Under the pieces are notes generated by a model. It was not told where the DNA came from. It worked only from the letters and a program-made list of their open reading frames with translations, and did no database searches. From Alphaproteobacteria bacterium (GTDB lineage Bacteria; Pseudomonadota; Alphaproteobacteria; Reyranellales; Reyranellaceae): a stretch of DNA of 42,966 nucleotides. Shown here in pieces: positions 27,352-34,283 of this stretch (positions are counted from its first letter, which is position 1; each line of letters begins with the position of its first letter). A program made the translations under genes and the position numbers. The DNA is taken from contig RGPT01000007.1 in assembly GCA_010032545.1 (NCBI GenBank), forward strand, positions 1 to 42,966, written 5' to 3'.

Positions 27352-27999
27352 TCAGGGACGGGACTTTCGAATCCCCGTCTTGAGAGTCCAAGCGTAATTG
27401 AAGCTAATCGAGATGCGCTCGCCGGAAAAGCGCGCCGGCGGTACTTCGTGCCGCAGCCAGCTCTCGAACAGGACCAGGTCGCCGGGCTTCGCCGGGACGC
27501 CCACGAACGAGCGAAAGGCTTCGGGCGCATCGGCGCGCCGGGGCGGCGCGGCCATATGGCGCGATAGCCTGGGGTCCTCGAACTTCAGCGCACCGGCCCC
27601 CCTCGGCACGGCCGCGTAGTAAGTACCGCTGATGAAAGAGGTCGGGTGCAGATGCATCGAATGCGCCACGCCGGCCGGCATGACGTTCGCCCAGCAATCC
27701 GTCATCGCCAGCGCCCGGCTCCGGAGGTCGTAGTGCAGGCTGGTCGCGAACTTCCTTACATAGGGGTCGATACGGCGCCGCAGGCGATCGAACAAGGACG
27801 ACAGCAGATGGAGCCGGTCGAGCGAACCGTAGGACGTGTAGCCGCCCAGATAATGCCGCGACGACCAGCGCCGGCCGGCCCCATCCGAGAGCGCAAGCGA
27901 GCTGCACTCGTCGGCCAGGCTCTGGTTGAAGGCAGGCCAGCCCGGCCGGGTCAGGGACTCGTGGAGGATCAGGGTCGGAAAAAGGGCACGGATCGCCAT
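27352..27999 (-). CDS. TIGR02466-family putative 2-oxoglutarate/Fe(II) oxygenase
   Basis: A 215-residue cytosolic protein. The family marks are FPTLILHES at the start, then WANVMPAGVAHSMHLHPTSF (iron histidines in SMHLHP), SGTYYAAVP, the FEDPR segment, and GDLVLFESWLRHEVPP with the second histidine, then ERISISFNYAW carrying the candidate oxoglutarate arginine. This set defines TIGR02466, a 2OG-oxygenase-like family of unknown substrate. I chose the ATG at 27999; a TTG 6 codons upstream adds little. No clear Shine-Dalgarno. It heads the leftward operon, its stop being 11 bases from the amidohydrolase start, and stands 44 bases from the divergent PhyH-type oxygenase. Confidence 0.86.
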   Translation of the reverse strand: MAIRALFPTLILHESLTRPGWPAFNQSLADECSSLALSDGAGRRWSSRHYLGGYTSYGSLDRLHLLSSLFDRLRRRIDPYVRKFATSLHYDLRSRALAMTDCWANVMPAGVAHSMHLHPTSFISGTYYAAVPRGAGALKFEDPRLSRHMAAPPRRADAPEAFRSFVGVPAKPGDLVLFESWLRHEVPPARFSGERISISFNYAWTLKTGIRKSRP

Positions 28000-28043
28000 A
28001 CCGTGATTATCGGCCAAGCCGGCCGGACGTGCTATTGTTTCGC

Positions 28044-28934
28044 ATGCTCACCGACACGCAAATCGAGACGTATCGCCGCGACGGTTACCTGGTGATCCCC
28101 CGGCTGATCGAGGGCGCACAGCTCGCCGAGCTGCGCGCACTGACCGATCGCATCGTGGCGGATGCCCGCGGCGTGGCGGCCAATGACGAGCTATATGACC
28201 TCGAGCCCAGCCACACGGCGGCGCTGCCCCGGGTCCGACGGCTGAAACCCCTCATTTTCAAGCGCTTCAAGTTCTTCCACGATCTCGTGCGCGAGCCCAA
28301 GATCACCGCCATTCTTCGCCAGTTGCTCGGCCCCGACATCCGACTCTACGGCGGCAAACTCAACATGAAGTCGGCAGGCTACGGCTCGCCGGTGGAATGG
28401 CACCAGGACTGGGCCTTCTACCCTCACACCAACGACGATGTCCTTGCCACTGGCATCTACCTCGACGATTGCGACCTCGCCAACGGGCCTATGATGGTGT
28501 TGCCCGGTACCCATCTCGGCCCGACCTACGACCATCACGCCAACGGTCGCTTCTGTGGTGCCATGGATCCCGAGGCCTGCGATCTCGACTTCGACAAGGC
28601 CGTCCCGCTCATGGGCCCGGCGGGGTCGATGACCATCCACCATGCCCGCCTCGTGCACGGCTCGGCGCTCAACACGTCCAATCAGCAGCGTCGGCTGCTG
28701 CTGCACGAGTATACGGCCGCCGACGCCTGGCCGTTGATGGGCGTGGCCGATTTCGACGACTTCAATGCCCGCATGGTGGTGGGCGAACCCAATGTCGAGC
28801 CTCGCGTCCGGCCGGCGCCGGTGCGCATGCCCTTGCCGCCGGCCGACCACCAGGGATCCATTTACGAGAACCAGCGTGGCGCGGGCCGGCACTTCTTCAA
28901 GACTCACGAGGAGCGCGCCGGCGTTGCCAATTGA
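28044..28934 (+). CDS. phytanoyl-CoA dioxygenase (PhyH)-family oxygenase
   Basis: A 296-residue Fe(II)/2-oxoglutarate oxygenase. The iron triad is WHQDW (H120, D122) and H205 in IHHARLVHGSALN, with the oxoglutarate arginine R216 or R217 in QQRRLLL. It starts TDTQIETYRRDGYLVIPRLI, the usual family N-terminus. Bacterial members hydroxylate fatty acyl-CoA, halogen or amine substrates; the actual one is unknown. The ATG at 28044 is taken over a GTG 5 codons upstream. The gene starts 44 bases from the divergent TIGR02466 gene and overlaps the start of the cytochrome b561 gene by 11 bases. Confidence 0.91.
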   Translation: MLTDTQIETYRRDGYLVIPRLIEGAQLAELRALTDRIVADARGVAANDELYDLEPSHTAALPRVRRLKPLIFKRFKFFHDLVREPKITAILRQLLGPDIRLYGGKLNMKSAGYGSPVEWHQDWAFYPHTNDDVLATGIYLDDCDLANGPMMVLPGTHLGPTYDHHANGRFCGAMDPEACDLDFDKAVPLMGPAGSMTIHHARLVHGSALNTSNQQRRLLLHEYTAADAWPLMGVADFDDFNARMVVGEPNVEPRVRPAPVRMPLPPADHQGSIYENQRGAGRHFFKTHEERAGVAN

Positions 28935-29499
28935 GCGCATACCGCTCGGTGGGCAGAACGCGTTCGGGCCGACTTACCACGCCGCCGCCAAGACGCTGCA
29001 CTGGCTCACTGCCGTGGCGGTTCTGGGCCTGCTTGGCGTTGGCCTCTGGATGACGGGTCTGCAGGTCAGCCTGCTGAAACTCCAAGTCTACAACTGGCAC
29101 AAATGGATTGGCGTCGCAGTCCTCGTGTTGACAGCGCTTCGCTTGTTGTGGCGCTGGCGAAACCCGCCGCCGCCGCTGCCCGATGCTGTAGCGCGCTGGG
29201 AGCGCGCCTTGGCACCCGCCGGCCACAGGGCATTGCTGCTTCTATTACTCGCCATGCCGCTGAGCGGTTGGCTGATGAGTTCGGCCGCGGGCATCAGTGT
29301 TATCTGGTTCGGCATGCTGCCCCTGCCCGACCTGGTGTCGCGCGACACGGCTCTGTTCGAAGCCCTGCGCACCGCACATTTCTGGCTGTCGCGAGCTCTG
29401 ATCGTGGTCGTGGTGCTGCACGTCGCTGCCGTTTTCCATCACGACGTCATACGCCACGACGGCATTTTCCGCCGCATGTGGCTTACCCGGAGAGCTTAA
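28924..29499 (+). CDS. yceJ: cytochrome b561 family protein (YceJ-like)
   Basis: A 191-residue inner-membrane b-type cytochrome with four helices. Heme histidine candidates lie in TLHWLT, NWHKWIG, GHRALLLLLLAMPLSGW and LHVAAVFHHDVIRHD, the standard order for bacterial cytochrome b561. The start is most likely the TTG at 28924 (MPIERIPLGGQ in translation), with GAGGAG 10 bases upstream; no ATG is present before the first helix. It is translated from inside the end of the PhyH-type gene and its stop overlaps the YceI ATG as TAATG. YceJ-YceI pairs recur in bacteria, with a proposed role in quinone-linked electron transfer. Confidence 0.87.
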   Translation: MPIERIPLGGQNAFGPTYHAAAKTLHWLTAVAVLGLLGVGLWMTGLQVSLLKLQVYNWHKWIGVAVLVLTALRLLWRWRNPPPPLPDAVARWERALAPAGHRALLLLLLAMPLSGWLMSSAAGISVIWFGMLPLPDLVSRDTALFEALRTAHFWLSRALIVVVVLHVAAVFHHDVIRHDGIFRRMWLTRRA

Positions 29500-30080
29500 T
29501 GCGCCGTTTGCTGACGATTACCGCCCTCTTGCTCACCAGCCCCGCTCTGGCCGGGCCCCTGGATGTCTGGACGATCGACCAACGCACAAGCTCGCTGGCC
29601 TTCACAGCAACGCAGGTCGGCTCTTTCGTGAATGGAAAGTTCCCCACCTGGAGCGGCGAGATTGTGCTCGATCCGACGGCGCTGGCCGTGGCCCGGATCG
29701 ATATCCGCATCCAGATGCCGGCGGCAACGGCTGGCAACTCCGACGTCGATTCCCTGATGAAGGGCCCCAGTTTCTTCGACGTCCGGAAGTTCCCCGAAGC
29801 CCGGTTTGTCGCCAATTCCGTCGTCGCCTCGGGCGGCGACCGCTACGAAGCGCGCGGCAAGCTCACGATCCGTGACGTCACACGCGATGTCGTACTGCCG
29901 TTTACCCTCACCATCGTCGACGACCCAGCGCGACCCGGCGCCGTGCGCGGCACCGCCCGTGGCAAGCTGCTGATCAAGCGCCTCGATTACGGCGTTGGAC
30001 AGAACGAATGGGCCGGGACCGGCCAGGTCGCCAACGACGTCACGATCGACCTCACCGTCGTGGCCAGTCGCACAAAATGA
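29499..30080 (+). CDS. yceI: YceI-family periplasmic lipocalin-like protein (copy 1)
   Basis: A 193-residue exported beta-barrel. A signal peptide (about 1-18, ITALLLTSPALAG) precedes WTIDQRTSSLAFTATQVGSFVNGKFPTWSG, then DVDSLMKGPSFFDVRKFPEARF, GKLTIRDVTRDVVLPF and the closing strand. YceI proteins bind polyisoprenoid such as ubiquinone-type lipids in the periplasm. The ATG overlaps the cytochrome b561 stop (TAATG). It differs clearly from the second YceI copy 97 bases downstream (VGSF versus APHLGYS in the first motif), so the two are old paralogues rather than a fresh duplicate. Confidence 0.92.
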   Translation: MRRLLTITALLLTSPALAGPLDVWTIDQRTSSLAFTATQVGSFVNGKFPTWSGEIVLDPTALAVARIDIRIQMPAATAGNSDVDSLMKGPSFFDVRKFPEARFVANSVVASGGDRYEARGKLTIRDVTRDVVLPFTLTIVDDPARPGAVRGTARGKLLIKRLDYGVGQNEWAGTGQVANDVTIDLTVVASRTK

Positions 30081-30177
30081 TCGGTCGCGCAGAAGTGATG
30101 GCCGTTTCCAACTGGCAACCGCTGTGCGGCCGGCGATTTCCTCGTCATCGTCCGCGGGCGCATGCTGCCCCATCATA

Positions 30178-30816
30178 TTGAAACGAGACATCTCAATTCT
30201 CAGAAGATTTGCCGTCGCCTTCGCCGCCGTTGCAATCCTGGCGACGGCTGCCCATGCCAAGCCCGTCACGCTGCGGATCGATCCCAGCCACATGTATGTT
30301 GGCTTCACCGCCCCCCACCTCGGCTACTCCATGAGCTACGGCCGCTTCAACGACGTGAAGTGGCAGATCGTGTTCGACAAGGACAATGTCTCGGTGAGCA
30401 AGGTTATGGCCACGATCCAGACCAAGAGCCTCGATACCAACTTCCAGGCTCGCGACACATACCTGAGAAGTGCCGACTTCTTCGACGTGGAAAAGCACCC
30501 GACGATGACCTTCGTCTCGACCGCGATCGAGAAGACGGGCGAGAACACGGGACGGCTTACCGGCAATCTGACGATGCTGGGGGACACTAAGCCCGTGACG
30601 CTGGCCGTGAAGTTCACCCGCATGGCCGAGCAGCCATTGCCGGCCTACAAGAAAGTGCTGACCGCCGGCTTTTCGGCGCAGGGCAAGGTAAAGCGCTCCG
30701 AGTTCGGCATGACCAAGTTCCTGCCGGCCATCCCCGACGAGATTGATATCGTCATCAATCTCGAAGGGGCGCGCTGCGAAGGCGAAGCCGCCGAAGCGCC
30801 GAGCTGCAAATCCTGA
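30178..30816 (+). CDS. yceI: YceI-family periplasmic lipocalin-like protein (copy 2)
   Basis: A second YceI-type protein of about 212 residues. A signal (RRFAVAFAAVAILATAAHA) is followed by LRIDPSHMYVGFTAPHLGYS, SVSKVMATIQTKSLDTNF, the motif RSADFFDVEKHPTMTF, and GNLTMLGDTKPVTLAVKF. Two cysteines close to the C-terminus (RCEGE, SCKS) may form a disulfide. The start is unsure: no ATG fits, so I took TTG 30178, which puts the signal peptide at the N-terminus but lacks a clear ribosome-binding site. It is the last rightward gene and converges with the citrate synthase gene, 9 bases apart. Confidence 0.85.
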   Translation: MKRDISILRRFAVAFAAVAILATAAHAKPVTLRIDPSHMYVGFTAPHLGYSMSYGRFNDVKWQIVFDKDNVSVSKVMATIQTKSLDTNFQARDTYLRSADFFDVEKHPTMTFVSTAIEKTGENTGRLTGNLTMLGDTKPVTLAVKFTRMAEQPLPAYKKVLTAGFSAQGKVKRSEFGMTKFLPAIPDEIDIVINLEGARCEGEAAEAPSCKS

Positions 30817-30825
30817 GCCTTGCCG

Positions 30826-31914
30826 TCAGGCAGCCGGCCGCGGCCCGACATAGCTCGACTGCGGCCGGATGATGCGCCCGCCCTTCTCCTGCTCGAAGAC
30901 GTGGGCGCACCAGCCCGCCACGCGGCCGACCGCGAACAGGGCGGTGAAGGCGCTCCGCGGAACCTCGAGCGCCTCCAGCAGAAGCGCGGTGTAGTACTCG
31001 ACGTTGGTATCGAGCCTGCGGCCCGGCTTGTGCCGGCGTAGTGCCGCGATGGCGCTCTTCTCGACCTCGACGGCGAAGGCGAGACGTCCCGTCGTCTGCG
31101 GCAGGCTCGCCACGGTGTTCTTCAGCACATCGGCACGCGGGTCGCGCACCTTGTAGATGCGATGGCCGAAACCCATCAGGGTCGTGCCTTTGGAAAAGGC
31201 GTCGTCGAACCAGGCGTCGGCGCGATCGAGCGAGCCGATGTCGTCGAACATGTCGAGCACGGGACCGGGGGCGCCGCCATGGAGCGGCCCTTTGAGAGCG
31301 CAGAGCCCCGCCAACACTGACGAGATCAAGCCGGCGTGTGTCGACGCGACGACGCGCGCCGTAAAGGTCGAGGCATTGAAGCCATGGTCGGCAACGGTCG
31401 CGAGATATGTATCGAGACCCATCTCGAAAACGGCATCTGCACGCTGACCACGGATCATGCGCAGCAGATCCTGCGCGGTCGTAAGCGCGGGATCCGGCGC
31501 CAGAGCCGGCTTGCCGTCGGCGGCCCGCAGGAGGGCGGCGAGAAAGACCGGCAAGGCGCCGCAAGCGAGGTAGTGGTGCGGCATCGGATCGGAATCAGCC
31601 ATCATGCCGAGACCGACGCGCAATCCCTCGACCGGCGTCAGGCCTTGGGTCGCCTGCAACAACGCCGGAACCAATACAAATGCCCGTTCCCGGGCCGCAG
31701 CAAGCCCGTCACGGACGGCAGCCGCGTCGCCCCCGCCGGTCCCATAGCCCTCCCACAGCAGGGCAGCCACGCCTTCGAACCCGCGCGCGGCCACCAATTC
31801 CTCGACCGCGTGCCCGCGCACGATCAGCTGACCGGCCTCGCCGTCGACTTCACTCATCACCGTGTCGGCGACGATCACGCCGTCGAGGCCACTGTTCACC
31901 CGTGTCTGCAGCAT
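30826..31914 (-). CDS. citrate synthase / methylcitrate synthase-like protein
   Basis: A 362-residue citrate-synthase-fold enzyme of the short dimeric (CitZ/PrpC-like) type, condensing acetyl- or propionyl-CoA with oxaloacetate. It shows ADHGFNASTFTARV (H177), LHGGA (H212), MGFGHRIYKVRDPRA (H251) and a closing VAGWCAHVFEQ. The third member of the usual His-His-Asp triad is glutamate: NVEYY (E306) instead of NVDFY. GGGGGAT before the ATG supports the start. It is divergent from a fused HTH-citrate synthase. Its promoter carries a 20-bp spacer with a central dyad, suggesting control by that neighbour. A methylcitrate synthase or non-canonical synthase role is possible. Confidence 0.9.
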   Translation of the reverse strand: MLQTRVNSGLDGVIVADTVMSEVDGEAGQLIVRGHAVEELVAARGFEGVAALLWEGYGTGGGDAAAVRDGLAAARERAFVLVPALLQATQGLTPVEGLRVGLGMMADSDPMPHHYLACGALPVFLAALLRAADGKPALAPDPALTTAQDLLRMIRGQRADAVFEMGLDTYLATVADHGFNASTFTARVVASTHAGLISSVLAGLCALKGPLHGGAPGPVLDMFDDIGSLDRADAWFDDAFSKGTTLMGFGHRIYKVRDPRADVLKNTVASLPQTTGRLAFAVEVEKSAIAALRRHKPGRRLDTNVEYYTALLLEALEVPRSAFTALFAVGRVAGWCAHVFEQEKGGRIIRPQSSYVGPRPAA

Positions 31915-31957
31915 CGGATCCCCCTTGTTTGCACGGCCGGGAACGTCGTTCTGATGA

Positions 31958-31995
31958 AATATATTGTCAATCTTGATTGCATTGATCAATATATT
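31958..31995 (-). promoter_or_regulatory. MerR-type promoter/operator of the citrate synthase gene
   Basis: Reading leftward, TTGATC (31989-31984) and TATATT (31963-31958) form a -35/-10 pair with a 20-bp spacer, too long for unaided RNA polymerase. The spacer centre (31973.5) coincides exactly with the centre of the dyad CAATC-TT-GATTG (31968-31979). An outer repeat AATATATTG / CAATATATT (31958-31966, 31987-31995) flanks it. MerR-family activators bind just such dyads inside 19-20-bp spacers. The fused HTH-citrate synthase starts at 31998, beside this site, so autoregulation is also likely. Identified by eye only. Confidence 0.6.
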
Positions 31996-31997
31996 AC

Positions 31998-33203
31998 ATG
32001 GCATTGGAACTTCTGACCTCCAAGGAGGCCGCGCGGCGGCTGGGCGTGTCGGCCGCGACACTCTACGCTTACGTCAGCCGGGGTTACCTGCGCTCCGAGG
32101 CGGTCGATGGCAGCCGCGAGCGGCGCTATCGCGCCGACGACGTCGTCCGCCTGAGGCGCCGGCGCGATGTCGGGCGCAAAGCCGAGTCGATCGCCAATCA
32201 CGCGCTCGACTTCGGCACGCCTGTCCTTGAATCGGCCCTTACGTTGATCGAGGACGGGCGACTCTATTACCGCGGCGTCGACGCCGCCGGGTTGGCGCGC
32301 ACGGCGTCGCTGGAAGACGTCGCCCGCCTGCTGTGGGCGTGCGACGACAAGCCCTTCGCCGCCGCGAATATGCCGCCGCTTACGACGGCACTGCGCCGCG
32401 CCTGGATTGCCGCCGCCACCCTGTCGCCGCCCGATCGCTGCCTCGTGCTGTTGCCGGCCGCGGCCGCGCTCGACCACCCGAGCTGGGTCGAAGACCGCAC
32501 CGCCATGCTGGAGACCGCCGTGCGCGTGCTGCGCCTGCTGACTGCAGCCGTGACGGCCCGGCCGATATCGGCCCTGCCCGTCCACGAACAGCTCGCGACG
32601 GCTTGGCGCGTGCCACCTGACCGCGTGCCGGTGCTGCGCGCTACCCTGGTGCTCCTGGCCGATCACGAATTCAACGCCTCGGCTTTTGCCGCCCGCGTCG
32701 TGGCCTCGACCGGCGCCAACCTCTACGGCGCGACGATGGCGGGCCTGGCGGCGCTGAACGGTCCGCGGCATGGCGGTGCCACACGCCGGGTCGCAGCGAT
32801 GTTCGACGACCTCCGGCACAGCACCGACCTCGATGCCGAACTCGCCCGCAAGCTGCGCGCCCGTGTCTACATCCCGGGCTTCGGCCACCAGCTCTATCCC
32901 GACGGTGATATTCGCGCCGTCACACTGATGGCCGCGTTGCGCGCGGCGATGCCGGACTCGGCCGAACTGGCCTATGCCGACCGGCTGTCGGCCGCGGTCG
33001 AGGGGTTGATCGACCGCAAGGCCAATATCGATTTCGCCAATGTGACAGTCGAGCGCGTGCTCGGCCTTCCCAAGGATTCGGCTCTGGCCCTCTTCCTGCT
33101 CGGCCGCACGGTCGGCTGGATCGCCCATGCCCTGGAGCAGGCCGCGCACGGAGCCTTGATCCGTCCACGCGCCCGCTACACCGGGCCGCGTCCGGGCGCG
33201 TAG
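31998..33203 (+). CDS. HTH-citrate synthase fusion, candidate metabolite-sensing regulator
   Basis: A 401-residue two-domain protein. Residues 5-56 form a MerR/excisionase-type winged HTH (TSKEAARRLGVSAATLYAYV, then RGYLRSEAVDGSRERRYRAD). Residues 75-400 form a citrate-synthase fold with DHEFNASAFAARVVAST (H223), NGPRHGG (H258), GFGHQLYPDGD (H297) and NIDF (D345), thus an intact His-His-Asp triad, closing GWIAHALEQAAHG. It is divergent from the stand-alone citrate synthase and adjoins a MerR-like operator, so a role as transcription regulator that senses acyl-CoA or oxaloacetate, perhaps also catalytic, is likely but unproven. No Shine-Dalgarno precedes the ATG, which lies 2 bases beyond the outer palindrome. 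Confidence 0.88.
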   Translation: MALELLTSKEAARRLGVSAATLYAYVSRGYLRSEAVDGSRERRYRADDVVRLRRRRDVGRKAESIANHALDFGTPVLESALTLIEDGRLYYRGVDAAGLARTASLEDVARLLWACDDKPFAAANMPPLTTALRRAWIAAATLSPPDRCLVLLPAAAALDHPSWVEDRTAMLETAVRVLRLLTAAVTARPISALPVHEQLATAWRVPPDRVPVLRATLVLLADHEFNASAFAARVVASTGANLYGATMAGLAALNGPRHGGATRRVAAMFDDLRHSTDLDAELARKLRARVYIPGFGHQLYPDGDIRAVTLMAALRAAMPDSAELAYADRLSAAVEGLIDRKANIDFANVTVERVLGLPKDSALALFLLGRTVGWIAHALEQAAHGALIRPRARYTGPRPGA

Positions 33204-33265
33204 CGGTTATCCACCAAAACGCCGCCTTGCCCGACCGGCATGCGCGTGCTTAACGTCGCGCTTTA

Positions 33266-34234
33266 GTGACAAAGAAACGCATGGGCCTGCCGAGGCTGCC
33301 CAACCTCCTCGGCATAGAGGGACTTGCTCCCGAGACGATTTCGGGATTGCTCGACCTTTCCGAAAATTACATCGACCAGAACCGATCGATCGACAAGCGG
33401 CGCGACATGCTCGCGGGCCGCACCGTCATCAATCTGTTCTTCGAGAATTCGACGCGAACGCGTACCAGCTTCGAGGTCGCGGCCAAGCGGCTGGGCTCGG
33501 ACGTCATCAACATGGACGTCGCCACCTCGTCGGTGCGCAAGGGCGAGACCCTGCTCGACACGGCGATGACGCTGAACGCCATGCGGCCCGACGCCATCGT
33601 CGTGCGCCACCACGAGTCCGGCGCCGTCAATCTCTTGTCACAGAAGGTCAACTGCGCCGTCATCAACGCCGGCGACGGCCAGCATGAGCACCCGACCCAG
33701 GCGCTGCTGGACGCGCTCACCATCCGGCGACGGCGCGGCAGCCTGCAGGGTCTGCTGGTGGCGATCTGCGGCGACATCATGCACAGCCGCGTCGCGCGCT
33801 CGAACATCCACCTGCTGCAGATCATGGGCGCGCGCGTGCGCGTGGTCGGCCCGCCCACCCTGATGCCGACCGACATCGACAAGATGGGGGTAGAAGTCCA
33901 CTACAGCATGAAGACCGGGCTCAAGGACGTCGACATCGTGATGATGCTGCGCCTGCAGACCGAGCGCATGCAGGGAACCTTCGTGCCCTCGATCAGTGAA
34001 TACTTCCATTTCTTCGGCCTCGACCACGCCAAACTGGAATATGCCAAGCCCGACGCGCTGATCATGCATCCGGGACCGATGAACCGCGGCGTCGAAATCG
34101 ACTCCGAGGTCGCCGACGACCTCGACCGAAGCGTCATCCACGAGCAGGTCGAAATGGGCGTGGCCGTGCGCATGGCCTGCCTGGAGGCGCTGATCGGCGG
34201 GCGGCGCAACGCCCTGGTCGGAGCTGTCGCATGA
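33266..34234 (+). CDS. pyrB: aspartate carbamoyltransferase catalytic subunit
   Basis: Carbamoylates aspartate in the second step of pyrimidine synthesis. The 322-residue protein shows carbamoyl-phosphate motif [11 protein letters not shown] (about 51-61), [30 protein letters not shown] and [11 protein letters not shown]. The ORF opens with a GTG at 33266; an ATG at 33281 that omits five residues (VTKKR) is the rival start, and neither has a strong Shine-Dalgarno. The downstream dihydroorotase-like gene starts 49 bases on. As in Pseudomonas and many alphaproteobacteria, no pyrI is present, so the enzyme probably assembles with the inactive dihydroorotase homologue. Confidence 0.96.
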   Translation: MTKKRMGLPRLPNLLGIEGLAPETISGLLDLSENYIDQNRSIDKRRDMLAGRTVINLFFENSTRTRTSFEVAAKRLGSDVINMDVATSSVRKGETLLDTAMTLNAMRPDAIVVRHHESGAVNLLSQKVNCAVINAGDGQHEHPTQALLDALTIRRRRGSLQGLLVAICGDIMHSRVARSNIHLLQIMGARVRVVGPPTLMPTDIDKMGVEVHYSMKTGLKDVDIVMMLRLQTERMQGTFVPSISEYFHFFGLDHAKLEYAKPDALIMHPGPMNRGVEIDSEVADDLDRSVIHEQVEMGVAVRMACLEALIGGRRNALVGAVA

Positions 34235-34262
34235 GATGCGTCGTACTCCATAGCGAGCAAGC

Positions 34263-34282
34263 GCCGGGGGCGCGCCCCCGGC
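34263..34282 (+). promoter_or_regulatory. perfect 20-bp GC palindrome just before the pyrC-like start
   Basis: A perfect self-complementary 20-mer (GCCGGGGGCG and its complement) ends one base before the ATG at 34284. It fills the place where a ribosome-binding site should be, so a hairpin in the mRNA would block initiation. It could control translation of the pyrC-like gene after pyrB or mark an attenuator. No T-run follows, so it is not a terminator. Confidence 0.5.
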
Positions 34283-34283
34283 C

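Noticed and set aside
31965-31970. A perfect -35 (TTGACA) on the minus strand in the citrate synthase gap
   Set aside because: No acceptable -10 lies 16-18 bases downstream. The TTGATC/TATATT pair with the 20-bp spacer fits better, although TTGACA could be an alternative element.
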